64,000 nucleotides of DNA from Elymus sibiricus (lineage: Eukaryota > Streptophyta > Magnoliopsida > Poales > Poaceae), in NCBI GenBank assembly GCA_039707655.1, contig CM077673.1:267696288-267760287 (forward strand). The letters run 5' to 3'. The notes beneath the pieces were generated by a model. That model saw only the letters and a list, made by a program, of their open reading frames with translations, ran no database searches and was not told the DNA's origin. A program made the translations under genes and the position numbers. Positions 11,109 to 22,904 of this stretch are shown here, one piece after another. Every line of letters begins with the position of its first letter. Position 1 is the stretch's first letter.

Positions 11109-11954
11109 TTAGGCCCCAGATTGATTTGAACCCATTCATGTCAATTTCTCTTCTCTTCCTTTGGCGGCTCATCATTAGATTTGTGTCTTCCATGAATCTC
11201 ATAACGCCGGCTTGTAATGCTTTCATACTTGTCATTTCCCCCGCGTTCATCTATTGTGACATCATCCGTCGTTAATTCAGAAAAATAATAATGACATCAT
11301 GGAGAATCTAGCCATATCTGTTTATCCCAAAAATCGAGGCGCCTTTGTTTCCCGAAATTTACTGCGTTTCCTCGATTGTCGCGCTCGTCAGTTGCCTCTT
11401 TGAGCTCCCTCTCTTTAAATATTTACCAAGGGGTACCCTTTGCACTTTTCACTTAGCCTCTTCGCTCCTTCTTCTTCCTCGAGCCCGGAGCTTCCTCGCG
11501 CCACCGCTGCTATTTCCTCGTTTCCGGCGATCACTCCCAAGACCGTCACGGCATTTCTTCCTCGTCGGGCAAACATCCGCACGTTCCCGCCGCCACCTGT
11601 GACTACTCAAGTAAGTTATCTCCTCTGACCTAGATCCATTGTAGTTCATCAAAGTTCTTGAGTTCTTAGGTAGCTTCTCTTTGGTTAATCACCATTGTTA
11701 GTTTCGCGAATAGATCCCGCAGATTTAATCACAAAAACAAAACGGTGGAAACATTGGTTCTATTTCGTGTATAACATACTTTAATCCTCCTCAGCATTAG
11801 ATGAATTGCACAGTCATTGCTTCTCTGTTTCTCTGTTAGGTCTTGCAAATATTTCGCTTTTTGGAGCTATTCTTAGATCCATAATCGTCGTTGTTCCTGG
11901 GGAAACTTGTTTGCCTTACACTTAGCAAAAAAATAGACGTCTTTGATTTTTAGC
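11109..11954 (+). promoter_or_regulatory. putative promoter, leader and first intron of the RLG-A antisense gene
   Basis: A TATA-like TTTAAATATTT at 11414-11424 is followed by a C/T-rich leader (11440-11600). A donor-like ACTCAAGTAAGT near 11605 and an acceptor-like GATTTTTAG directly before the ATG at 11955 suggest a leader intron. Overlapping ORFs at 11345-11652 would be within the leader. The evidence is layout only. Confidence 0.35.
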
Positions 11955-14900
11955 ATGAGTCACCCTGCCGGCTCAATAGTTGTAACCCGCCATGCATTAA
12001 ACTACTGTATTAAGGCTCCAGCTCTTCACAAGGTAGCTTTTCCATCGTAGATACTTAGATCATCTTATTTGAACATTTTGCTTAAGCCGCCTCCCTTTTG
12101 CTTTATCCGGGCAACTCATTATGTAGGAATCTAAAGCCTACAACTGGGTGGCCACTCAAGTTTCTGACGTTATCTTCAAAGATTATGAGGAACATGGATT
12201 TCTGTCGCCTCAAAATGTGGTTGGCTGGCGGGTCATCCTTGGAGAGGTTTTTCGCCCCCCGGGTCAAAATTCTTTCGAGATGTCTTGCACTTCTTCCATC
12301 TTCATCCTCAAGACCTGGGTCCCAACTCCATATCGAATCTTTGCCAGTTCCAAGTATTTTGTGAGGTATATCTGCAAACGGAACCCATTGTCTCCCTCTT
12401 CAGGGAATTCTTCTATTTGAACTGGCGGACCGAATGCGCTAACGGTTCTGGCCTAGAACTTGGCGGGGTCTCAATCCAGAGGCGGAAAGACGTCCTTTTT
12501 CCTGTTGCCACCCTACCAAGTCATCCTAAGGGGTGGAACAAGACTTGGTTTTATTGTCGGAATACCGCCCCTGCTGACGAAAATCCCTTGTCGGGTTATA
12601 GACCCAACCGCCTCCCCATGGATTTCGAACTTCCTGGTTGGGCTCCTCAAGAGGAGCGTTCTCAACACGCCCATATTTATCCGAAATTGAGGGCTCTGCT
12701 AGCCAACGGGCTAACTGGAGTCGATTTAACCCGGTATTGGGTGTCTTGGAGGATTTTGCCGAAGTCTTCGCAACAACTTGATGTATGCTTACTCCTGCGA
12801 CTTGGATGACGCTCAACGGTACAGCAACTATTCTTTGGAGGCTGGCGCGATAAACCGGATCGTGAAAAAGCTGCTAGGTGAAAATCAAGAAACTTGCAGC
12901 AAGGACGGGTTGAAGCCTTTATATGCCCTTAACCCGGTTCCTCCAGTATAAAACCTTTGACACCTTAATTCGGCTTCCCGAGCAGACTTTTAGCCTTTTG
13001 CCCACTTGCTCTGACTGTTTAATTTTACAGGCCACGTCTCCCTTTTGGGGCAGGAAACGAAGTAAAACTGCGGCTAATAAGCCCAAAGCCACCCCAAGTA
13101 AGAAGAAGAATAAGGCGGTTGTAGAAGGGCCATCTCACATGGACGAAACAGCTGCCACTGATACTCGATCATAGGTAAATTTTATCTTTTGTTTGCATTT
13201 CATTGAATCTAGCTGACGCCTCTTCTTCTTAGGGCGATGACGAAACAAGCCGTGCGGGCGATGTTTAGGTAATTTCCATCTCTTCCGACTCGGTACCCTT
13301 GCCCTCATTAAAAACAAGGCGAGTTGTTCGAAAGGTAGGCTTCTCTCACCCGGACGCTCATCTAGACCCTCACTTTGTTTTGAAGAAAATTCAGCACCAG
13401 TCTAGGCGTCAGACCCGGAGTGGGAGTGATGATCTTGTTGACGGCTTACCCGATAAATCAGCCGCCCGAAAACGACCAGCCAGGGTATTTAACGCTCCAA
13501 TTCTCCAAGGAGGTTTTGACTTGATGTGTCAACTTTTAATTCCTATGTCTTGGTTTGTCAGGAGTCGCCACCTTCGTCGGGCGACTCTGCTGCATCCAAA
13601 CTAGCACCTTCATTATCAATCCCGAGTAAATTCCTCTTGTCATTTTGCCTGTTTGAGTAGACTATTGTCTCTACCCATGTTTTATACTGCACTCTTCATT
13701 TTGCAGAGCCAAGGCCAAGAAAAGGAAAACAGATGGTTCTTCTGTTAACCCTGAAGCCCTTGAGCCGGAAATTCCTGATCTGGCGGCTCCTGAAATTCAT
13801 ATTGATCAATCTGAAGACCCTCAGGAAGTCCAAACCGACCTACCTCCTCCATCTAAGCTAGCCAGTACTGACGCCGTGACTGTTCAAGCTACACCAGCAG
13901 CCAACCTTAATCCACCCAATCCTTCAGCAGCAACTAAAGATGCCCCTGAGGAGGTTGTTATTACTGGGGCGAGTTACACCGCTCCTGAGGTCTCCACGGT
14001 GTTAACAAAAGTTATTGCTAAGGATGAGGCAGTGCTGCAAGAGAAAGGGAAGACCAAGCTGGAGCTCCCAAATTATGAAATTTTAAGTGTTGAAGATCTT
14101 CATGCCGCCTGTCTGGACCGCCTGGCTACGAGCCGTGAAATGGAAATCGGCCTCGTTAGTATGATGAAGAATAAATATGAGGTACATTCCTCTTTATGTG
14201 TTCATACCATATATCCCTATGTAGCCGCCAAGGGCCGACTCATCTTCTTGAGATGAGTCGGGTCTTAATAATTAGAAGAACTTCGACCTGTAGCCCCCAA
14301 GGGCCGGCTCATCTTCTTGAGATGAGTCGGGTCTTAATAATTAGAAGAACTTCGACCTGTAGCCCCCAAGGGCCGGCTCATCTTCTTGAGATGAGTCGGG
14401 TCTTAATAATTAGAAGAACTTCGACCTGTAGCCCCCAAGGGCCGACTCATCTTCTTGAGATGAGTCGGGTCTTAATAATTTGAAGAACTTCGACCTGTAG
14501 CCCCCCAAGGGCCGGCTCATCTTCTTGAGATGAGTCGGGTCTTGTCCGTATCCTTAATGTCGAAAGAACTGATATACATTAGCCCCCACGTGCCAAATAT
14601 ATTTCTTGCAATTTGCTTGGGACTTGACATAAATTTCATTAACTATGCGGGAAGCTTTGAAGACGGCCGAATCAAGCGTAGCCGGCTTGAAAAAGGACCT
14701 GGAAAAGGGGCAAACCTCCCAAGCAGAGGTTGAAGAAAAACTTCGACTCTCATTGATTGAACTGGAAAACGCCAAGGCAGGCTTTTTGAAGGAGAAGCAA
14801 TCCTTTGAAGCTGAAAAGGCGACTCTGCAGAAGCGTGCAGAAGATGCTGAGGGCTAGCTCAAACCCATCGCCGAGGAACTGTTCGGGTTAAAACAGCACA

Positions 14901-15687
14901 TTACCCAGATGACCCAAGTTGTTTTTGGTAAGTATATATAACCTATCGTCTTCTTGGGGTACAGATATAAATCGCCTGGTGATGCATGCATTGATTCTAT
15001 TTTGCAGGCCCCCAGACTAGCAACTTTTATGATAATAGCCTGCTGATGCTTAAGGTTGTTTATTCTCTGACAGAGCAACTCTATACTGGGAGTCATCTTG
15101 CAATCAAGGCAATGATGGGGGATAAGCAGCCCTCAAAGCTTATTAAAAACGGGTTGGACTGCCTTTCAACCATCCCATAGCAAATTCTGGAACTAAAAAG
15201 GTCAGCCGCCCGATCCGGCGCGATATATTCATTGAGACGGGCTCTAGCTTACGGAGAGGAGCTTGACCCAGCTGAATTAACAAAAGGCTTCCCCAAGTTC
15301 AAGAATGACGGGTCAGAATTTTCTCAGGAGGACTATACTGCCTGTGTCAAAGCCGCTCAAGTATTGTCCACTTAGTTGGTATCTGAAATGAAACTGAAGA
15401 ATTATCACGTGGCTTATGACGCCAACCATTCTTAGATTCCACCGCCCAGTTTAATATCAGTAAACCTGGCTCCTCAATGGCGTAAGCACATCTTTGCCCC
15501 TAAAGTTGACCCGTCTCCTATCTTTGATGACGAGGCCGTGTTCCAAGCCTTATCCCACTGCAACTGGGACGTGGATAACCTTCAGATACAAGAGCAAGAA
15601 GACCAAGCGGCGGATAACCCGGAGGCGTCTCACGCGCAAGATTAGCCCGCAACTGACCCGGATGACATGGTCGGCGAGTCAGTGTGA
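11955..15687 (+). pseudogene. captured antisense gene of RLG-A (Transposase_28-like plus coiled coil)
   Basis: Proposed exons: 11955-12032, 12127-12945, 13031-13174, 13233-~13491, a short exon near 13561-13626, ~13706-14179, ~14644-14929, 15008-15687. Introns have GT...AG ends, except that the acceptor before ~14644 is CGG, perhaps a damaged CAG. Exon 2 encodes a domain like Pfam Transposase_28 (putative gypsy-type transposon protein): LGPNSISNLCQFQVFCEVYL, LFREFFYLNW and WFYCRN. Basic, NLS-like stretches (KPKATPSKKKNK, AKKRK) and a coiled coil (ALKTAESSVAGLKKDLEKG) follow. It is broken by two or more frameshifts (near 12280 and 12780) and by TAG at 13172, 13266, 14855, 15178, 15373, 15433 and 15643. 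The stop at 15685 looks natural. Its role in the element is unknown. Confidence 0.6.
14222..14545 (+). repeat. 69-bp tandem repeat, about five units, in an antisense-gene intron
   Basis: Units start with TAGCCCCCAAGGGCC at 14222, 14291, 14360, 14429 and 14498, an exact 69-bp period. Each unit holds a perfect inverted repeat CGACTCATCT / AGATGAGTCG with a 5-base loop (one arm base differs in some copies). The repeat creates a false 95-codon ORF. It lies between the exon ending about 14179 and the coiled-coil exon. Confidence 0.85.
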
Positions 15688-16766
15688 GCCTCTCAATCAT
15701 TACCTTGTCATCTTAAGCCCCCAAGTATGGGTAAAAAAACAATTTGTGGCTCCTTGAGCTTGTAATAGAGGTACCTTTCTGGAAAAAACTGTTGTGTCGT
15801 GCCATCGTGCATGTTTGCGCCTTTGTTGGTGCAAAATATTTATAATCCTGGGCTTGATACCCTTTTGCTGTTTTGCCGTCCTGTCATTCGCATATTCTTT
15901 TTATTGACGAATGTCTTTGGCAAGGAAGAACTGTGCAAATGAGCCGGCAGAGGGTCTTGATCTTCTAGACTTTTAACAGTCTCTCTTTCAACAATGTTGA
16001 AGATTATATGACTTGTCAACTGGCCACTATGTGAGATCAATTGTTCAACCCAGTTACTCAAGCGTGAGCCAGTAATAACTTTGAACTTGAAACTTGTTGT
16101 AATAAAACAAAGCCAAGAAAGGTAACCTTGATAAGCCAGCTTCGATGAGACTCGGCAAAAAGAAACTGGCTTTCAAAGCTCAAAGTCCTTTTGGATTTTT
16201 CCAAATAATATAATTTTATGCTGGTCATGCAGCTGATAACCCGGGTATTTCATGTGTGAACCGGTAATGAGAACAGGGCGTGCCCGAAACATTTTATGTG
16301 GTGATTACAACACATAGTACCGTTAGGAACTGGCTTTCAAAGCTCAGAAATATAAGGCGGCTTTTTTGAAACCGGTTTTGAAGGTTTTAACCGCATGATC
16401 CTGGTTATCATAACCACGATGTTTATCGGCCCAAAGGCTTTATATGTGTTCACAAATGCCTTGTGATATATCCTGATCTGAAAATCAGTTTTCCGCATAA
16501 GTATGACTGTGCTAGCATGATGCGATGATGATGTGAATGATGTAATGCAACTAGCATATGCTCATGATATCAAGGTAAGTGTCGACTTTCGAGGCTCGAC
16601 AGGAAAAGACCGGCATTCGAGGCTCAAGTCTTGCTTCATTGAAGCGGGTATGATAACCCATGGTTTATCCTAGCTCTCTGTATGCCGGCTCTCTCATGAC
16701 TCAAGCCAATGTTTTAACTTCGACAAGTTCAGGGTCCAAAAAGGATTGACTCGTCAAGAGTACACG
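15688..16766 (-). other. non-coding spacer of RLG-A
   Basis: Between the antisense-gene stop and the tandem repeats I see no ORF with recognisable content. The sequence has scattered phrases shared with the LTR and repeats (CTGGCTTTCAAAGCTCA twice, near 16160 and 16330; TTCGAGGCTC twice near 16590-16625), which suggests local duplications. Confidence 0.4.
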
Positions 16767-17045
16767 GGGTCATCTGATCGGAGTCGCATCAAGCATACAC
16801 GCAGGTTTAACCATATATGGCGTTTATTTTTGCCGGGTCAAGAGGGTGAGAAAGCTAAGCTTGATGAGATAGAAGCCCCCAAGTGCCTAAAATATTGTGG
16901 CGTTATTTTGCCGGTTCACAACGGTGAGAAAGCTAAACTCGATGAGTTGGAAGCCCCCAGGTGCCCAAAATATTGTGGCGTTATTTTTCCAGGTCACAAG
17001 GGTGAGAAAGCTAAACTCAATGAGTTGGAAGCCCCAGATGCCAAT
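16767..17045 (+). repeat. 78-bp tandem repeat, three units
   Basis: The phrase GGTGAGAAAGCTAA recurs at 16845, 16923 and 17001, a 78-bp period, each time followed by GATGAG(A/T)T.GAAGCCCC. A fourth, degenerate copy may start near 16767. The repeat creates false ORFs on both strands. Confidence 0.8.
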
Positions 17046-17284
17046 TGTTTCGAAAAATAAAGACTCGACCTCAATTTGTAGGCTAAAACAGCAAAATACG
17101 CTGGCTTTATTTATAGTCGAAACATAAAGAAGTTTATACAGAATTTGCAAGGGGGAAGAAATTACAAAAAAGGAGGCGGTGGCTCTAAGTATAATAAGGT
17201 CACATGTGTTCTAGGGCTGGCTTGTTTTCTTCTTGGAGGTGTAGATTTCTCTCCTTGTAAAACCCTCCAGAGCAAAAACTTTGT

Positions 17285-19700
17285 TCAGGGGTTTAGGTAC
17301 TAGTGGTACTAACCGTTATTCAGCTGCTTGGGATTACTTTCGAATCCTCCTTGGTTATTATGTTGATTGCCCTGGCCAGGATGCTGATCATTGCCATAGT
17401 TTCCCTGGTGTTGGAAACCAGCCCCCGAGCCACCTTGTGACCCGCCAGGTCCATGCTAACCCGGGTGTCCTCTGCCATTACCTCCTGGATTATTTTGGAA
17501 AGCTTGGTTACAGAACTCTTGCAAGATGTAACAGTTCTCCCATGAGTGGGTGGCCGGCTTATCCTGAGTGTTGTGCTTAGGACAAGGTGCTTTAAGCGCC
17601 TCCTCATAGTTGCGAGGCTTATTTCCATTGTAAGCCCCTCCGGGGCGACCGTTGCGGCGCTGATTTTTGAAATCAGTGTTAGTATTGGCAACGAAGTCTG
17701 ACCCACCATCAGGCTGCTTCCGCTTGTTATTTTGAGCCCCCTGGTTACTAGCGTGACCATGCTGGCCCTTTCCTCCTTCAGCCTTTTTTCCTTTAGCGGT
17801 GTTGTCCTCATCCGAGCTGGGATCCTTCATGCTATCTGACTTGGCATATCTGGTTAGGACATCCATTAAGTCGCCCATATCATGTACCTTTCGCTTGAGC
17901 CGTCCGAGCTTCTGAACCAATGGCTGGAAGTGACAGTTTTTTTTCTCCAAAATTAGGACCGCTTGAGCCGCCGTGATGCTGTCCGACGAGTGGATAATCT
18001 CCGCGACCCGGCGGGTCCAATGGTGGGCTGATTCATCCACTCGCTGGACGCAATGATGTAGGTCTACTATTGTCATGGGCTTCTTGCAGGTTCCCTGGAA
18101 ATTTTTGATGAACCGCTCCTTCAGCTCTGTCCATGTGTTGATAGAGTTGGGCGGCAAATTTTTCAGCCACGTCCAAGCCGGTCCCTCCAACATCATGGTT
18201 AAATTCTTGGCGCATACAGCGTCGCTGACATCCAGCATATCCATCGCCAACTCGTAGCTCTCGATCCAGGATGCCGGCTCAAGGTCCGCCGTGTAGTTTG
18301 GCACCTTATGGGGCCCCTTGAATTCTTTGGGCATGCTCTCGGCACGGAGTACCGGGGATAAGCATGGTATCCCGATTGTCCTACTGTTGGTCCCAGCCCC
18401 CAAACTCGCCGGTTGAGGGTGAAGCTGCTGAATCGCCCGTGCTGCTGCTTCCACCTCTGCCTGTCGTGCGCCTCTGGCAGCATCAACAACCGCCTGGGCG
18501 TCTGACGGCATGGGCCGGGTTGGGGAAACTTGAGGTTGTTGCCTACACCCACTACTAGAAACAGCCGGAGACTCCACATGGCGGCCCTTGCTACCGTAGG
18601 GAGTGGAATGCATCCGATCCTGGCTGTATGACTACTGTGCCTGTTGCACCACGGCTGTTTTTAGCATCTCAATAGCGTTCCTAGCTTCAATCTCAACGGG
18701 GGAGTTTCCGTTAATAGGCAGTGCTTCCAAATTCTGGGTTGCTGCTAGCATGTTATCAACAGGGTTGGAAAAATGACCCCGCGGAGTCTGGAATCGTCGA
18801 GGCGGGGAATGAGCTGGCGGAGGTTGAGCCGGTTCCTCTTGTCGATTCCCAGGTGGTTGAACAGTTCCTGGTGTCAGTTGTGGGGTAGTAAAAAGTTGTT
18901 GTGGCTCAAGGTTCGGTGGAAGCCCACGGTGGCGTCTTCTCTCGTAAACCGCCTCTGATGCTTCCCTCTGAACCCCTAACTGCCAAGCCTCGGCCTTAAG
19001 GCGCTCCATCTCTTGATGTATACGAGCCTGTAACTCCGCCATTCGCGCATTTTCAGCGTCAATCTCCTTCTGCACCTCAACTAACCTGGCTGCGCAGTTT
19101 GGTTAGCTCCACATTGCGCTCTTCCTGATTCTCTGCGGTAACTGGGGTATCCACGAGTTTTGCCATCTCAGCCATGAGATCGGTCATGGCTTGAGTCAGT
19201 GTTTTGGTTGACCTGCCGGACCCTCCCGCTACGGCTGGTTCGGGAACCGTTGTAGCTCCTGCCATGTAGACGGCGACTTGGCGCAGCGACTCGTCGTATT
19301 CCCCGAGGGCCTCGGTTTCCAATGAGCCCCCAAGTCTGCCATCATAAAGAGGACAGATCAACTCCATTTCTCCCGTGGATGACCCGCTGTCCGAGTTGAT
19401 GAGAACGTTTTCACTAGAAGTCGGCTCGTCCGAAAGACTAATTCCTTGCGTGAAACCAACGAAGATGTGACAACGGCCGCCTTGGCACTGGACGGGTTGG
19501 GTGCATCGAGCCGGCTCGTCGAGGTTGGTGTAGATGTCCGACTCGGCGGTCTCCAAATTGATCTCTCCGACGGGAACTCGAGGCCCGTATTCGATCGATT
19601 CAGCCTTAGCGCTCCAATCCGGCTTGTTGATGTATATCTTGTCGCGGCGACCCTTGATCATCTGATCAACCGCAAGCTTCCCAAATCCTGGAAGGATTCC
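17285..19700 (-). pseudogene. gag of RLG-A
   Basis: The minus strand encodes a long plant Gypsy gag. An N-terminal region (YINKPDWSAKAESIEYGPRV) is followed, after a one-base frameshift near 19077, by a coiled coil (KEIDAENARMAELQARIHQE) and a Pro-rich linker. The retrotransposon gag domain follows (LTMMLEGPAWTWLKNLPP, TWTELKERFIKNFQGTCKKP; about 18270-17950). The C-terminus is basic, with a C-PKH...H-SWENC motif and a Gln/Gly-rich tail. Premature TAG codons lie at 18632, 17456, 17309 and 17300; each would be CAG (Gln) before a C-to-T change. A TGA at 17285 may be the natural end. The start codon is uncertain: the open frame runs back into the LTR, which is unlikely to be translated. No pol follows. 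Confidence 0.75.
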
Positions 19701-19729
19701 CTTCGAAAACTCAACTCCACTGGGCGAGG

Positions 19730-19747
19730 GGCCCACGGTGGGCGCCA
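19730..19747 (-). other. primer-binding site of RLG-A
   Basis: The minus strand reads TGGCGCCCACCGTGGGCC two bases inside the LTR. This is the usual primer site of Tat/RIRE2-like plant Gypsy elements and is almost identical to that of RLG-B. Confidence 0.75.
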
Positions 19748-19749
19748 AC

Positions 19750-20306
19750 TGTCGTGGTTTTGTCAACCTGGCAGATGTCCTTGTAAAAGGACTTAGGTGT
19801 GAGGCCATCGCCGCAAGGTGGCGACTCGAAGGGGTTGAACGGGAAAGAGAGTCAGGTTTACCCAGGTTCGGCCCCTCCGATGGAGGTAATAGCCTATATC
19901 CTGCTTTGTGTGTATTTGATGGATAGATCTTGATTACAAGGGTGCGGAATCGCTAACCTAGCTATCGAGAGATTGTAACTTGCCCCTTTCGGTCCTAGGG
20001 GCTTGCCTTTATATATAGGTCAAGACCCTAGGGTTTTACAATAGAGTCCGGGTCATAACGTGACTCGTAACCTATAATATCTCTAACTCGCCTTGCTACT
20101 CAAGCAAGGAAAACCAGCCGGCACCTTCCGCCCTGTGGGCCTTGAGCCGCCGTCTTCAGGTGTTGGGCCGCCTGCCGACTTAGTCAGCCGCCGCCTTACT
20201 TATCTTGTCTTCATGACACGGCCCATCTTAAACTTGATCGTAGAGCTGTCAATATGTTAACCCGGCTCAATAGGGCGGGTTACACCGTGAAGTTATATCC
20301 CCGACA
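19750..20306 (-). repeat. 5' LTR of RLG-A (557 bp)
   Basis: Minus strand: begins TGTCGGGGATATAAC and ends CCACGACA. A TATA box (CCTATATATAAAGG, minus strand) lies at about 20007-20020. The right flank AGGTG (20307-20311) would be the 5-bp target duplication. Confidence 0.9.
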
Positions 20307-22733
20307 AGGTGGGAGCTAGTAAGGAGGCTCTGATCCAACTGAGGCTGATGAACGACAAGCTGAAAGAAGCACGCGACGCCAGCGAGGCTTTGGAGAAGAA
20401 TGTCCGAGTAAGTACTCTTGTAAGTACCTTCTTTAGACAAAAAATTTGCGGTGTAGATGTTTTTGGAGTTCCAAGTGGGTTTGCGGCGAGGGCACACCCA
20501 CTCGGTGACTGTGGGAGCGCGCTAAGCGCACCCACTGAGTGGAGTCCCCGAAACTGCCGTTGACTGAAGCAGTCGGCAGAAGTCTGAGAATCCAAATGTT
20601 GTTCGTAGTAGATCTTGTAGGCATACTTGTCGAAGAAGATGCGGTGATGGTCCATGGATCAGAGCTTCTCGACATTGACCATCGGGATGTAAGACATGTA
20701 GTTCTCCAGTGGGAGCGCGCTGAGCGCACCCACTGGGTGTAGTCCCCGAGGCTGTCGTCGACTGAAGCAGTCAGCGGTAGTCTCAAAATCTGAATGCAGA
20801 ACGATCCAAATGACAAGATACTTGTCGAAGAGAATGCGGTGATGGTCCATGGACCAGAGCCTCTCGGCGTTGACCGTCGGGGTGTAGAACCCGTAGTTCT
20901 CCAGTGGGGGGGCGCTGAGCGCACCCACTGGGTGTAGTCCCCGAGGCTGCCATTGACTGAAGCAATCAGCGATAGTCTCTGAATCTGAATGTAGAACGAT
21001 CTGAATGATGAGATACTTGTCGAAGAGGATGCGGTGATGGTCCATGGACTAGAACCTCTCGATGTTGACTGTCGGGGTGTAGAACATGTAGTTCTCCAGT
21101 GGGGGCGCGCTGAGTGCACCCATTGGGTGTAGTCCCCAAGGCTACCGTCGACTGAAGCAGACGGCGGTAGTTTCAGAATCCGAATGTAGAACGATCCGAA
21201 TGATGAGATACTTGTCGAAGAGGATGCGGTGATGGTCCATGGACCAGAGCCTCTCGACGTTGACCGTCGGGGTGTAGAACCTGTAGTTCTCCAGTGGGGG
21301 CGCGCTAAGCGCACCCACTGGGTGTAGTCCCCGAGGCTACCGTCGACTAAAGTAGTCGGCGGTAGTCTCAGAATCTGAATGTAGAACGATCCGAATGATG
21401 AGATACTTGTCAAAGAGGATGTAGTGATGGTCCATGGGCCAGAGCCTCTCGACGTTGACCGTCGGGTGTAGAACCTGTAGTTCTCGAGTGGGGGCGCGCT
21501 GAGCGCACCCATTGGGTGTAGTCCCCGAGGCTACCGTCGACTGAAGCAGTCGGCGGTAGTCTCAAAATCCGAATGTTATTTGTGTTTGACCTTATACTTG
21601 AGTTTGATTGTGATCACTGATGTTTCCTTGTTTCTTGTCGGCAGGGCGTGTGCGGGCTCGGGACTCGGTACAATGCCCTTGAGAAGGAGGTACAGGAGCT
21701 GCGTCGCAGTCTGGAAACTGAGAAGACCAAGAGTACTCGTCTGGAACAAGAAAAGCGATCACTCAGAGGTAATCGAATCTTGACCGAGTACTTTTGGACT
21801 TGAACCTTTTTCCCTGTCCGACTGAAAGTACTTCACCACATGTACGTAGTGAGAATCTTCAACTTACTAAGAGACTCCGGGCTTTCATTTCTATAGAGAC
21901 CATGAAGGAGGCCCTGGAGTAGAAAGACCGTGAACTGGCAACTGCCCAGAAGGACGCCAGTCGAAAAGCAAAGGAAGCTAAAGACAAGCTGAAGTCCTTC
22001 GAAAAGTGAGAGGAGGAGAAGAAAGCCCTGGAGGATGTTGTCAGGAGGAGTACTGCGGAGGCGGTCGAGGCTGAGACGAAACTGAAGCAAGTCGCGTCGA
22101 AAAAGCAGGAGCTGGAGAAGCTCATTGAGGACCACTGCAACGAGATGAACGACAGGCTCAAAGGTACGCATCAGGCATGACCAAGTTCTGAATCATTTCA
22201 CTCTATCTCTTCTCCTCCCTCAACTCCCTTTTTCCAAATGATCGTCAGATCTATGCTGGCACGCCGAGGAGGAAACTTCCAAAATCGAGAAGGAGCTAGA
22301 TTCGAGCGCGGGTCTTCTTCGAGACAACTCGGCCCTTGCACTGCTTCGACTCGACGAGCGCACTGCAGAGGCGGCTATCTTCCTCAACCGTTTATGCGAA
22401 GCAGCCAAGGAGATCGACAAGGAAGTCGCCCCTGAAGAGGAGCCCCCGAGTGACTTGGAGGCCTTCATCAATCATCTGCGGGACATGCCATGTCGAGTGC
22501 AATTGTGGAAGAAATCTGCAGCCCGCGCTGGCGCAGACATTGCACTCTCCCTTGTCCGTGTGCATTACAAGGGCATAGACGAGGAGAAGTTGAAGTCACT
22601 GAAGGTCGTCAACCGAAAGAGCGCCAAGATTGAAGATTTCATGGAGACCTTCCTGCCGGCGGCTACCCGGATTGCAGAGGTTATCGACCTCGACAACTTC
22701 ACCGACGCAGCATCCCCGACAGCAGCCGAGTGA
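20307..22733 (+). pseudogene. 3' part of the antisense gene of RLG-B (coiled-coil protein)
   Basis: Exons: 20307-20407 (cut by RLG-A), 21645-21768, 21897-22163, 22249-22733; all introns GT...AG. The encoded protein is mostly coiled coil (LRLMNDKLKEARDASEALEK; ALEKEVQELRRSLETEK; KQELEKLIEDHCNEMNDRLK) and ends in a helical domain (LALLRLDERTAEAAIFLNRL, DIALSLVRVHYKGIDEEKL) with a stop at 22731-22733. Premature stops: TAG at 21920 and TGA at 22007. Layout and domain style match the antisense gene in RLG-A, but the protein sequences are only distantly alike. Exon 1 and the expected Transposase_28-like part are not in the window. Confidence 0.65.
20500..21570 (+). repeat. 195-bp tandem repeat, about five and a half units, in an intron
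   Basis: The phrase GTGGG(G/A)GCGCGCT(G/A)AGCGCACCCA recurs with spacings of 194-199 bp (about 20511, 20711, 20905, 21101, 21295, 21490). The block fills the intron between 20408 and 21644 of the antisense gene. Long minus-strand ORFs here (up to 359 codons) are produced by the repeat period being divisible by 3 and are not genes. Confidence 0.85.
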
Positions 22734-22904
22734 ATCTAGGATTAAAACTTTTAAGTTATATTTGCCTCAGTATGCAGAGTGATTTTTGTATCCGTACATT
22801 CGTCGTGACCTTGCGGCCACAACTATCTGCACTTTTGCTTTGAGTTGCATGACATTCGAATGCCTTTATTTGACTGTTTTGAACATTCCTCATGATTTTT
22901 AACT
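22734..22904 (-). other. spacer downstream of the RLG-B antisense gene
   Basis: About 170 bp of AT-rich sequence between the antisense-gene stop and the repeat block. It probably contains the 3' untranslated region of that gene; no poly(A) signal stands out. Confidence 0.35.

Larger units (their letters stand above)
10846..20306 (-). mobile_element. RLG-A: non-autonomous Tat-like Gypsy with antisense gene
   Basis: Read on the minus strand: 5' LTR (20306 to 19750), primer site, gag (about 19700 to 17285), tandem repeats, a non-coding spacer, an antisense intron-containing gene (plus strand 11955-15687), and the start of the 3' LTR (11108 to 10846) before RLC-2 interrupts it. No protease, RT, RNase H or integrase is visible. 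The two LTR pieces differ at about 17 of 263 positions by hand alignment (about 6%), so this is an old insertion. It sits within an exon of the RLG-B antisense gene. Confidence 0.8.

Noticed and set aside
20433..21512. 359-codon minus-strand ORF
   Set aside because: It is the translation of the 195-bp tandem repeat, whose period is divisible by three, inside an intron of the plus-strand antisense gene.
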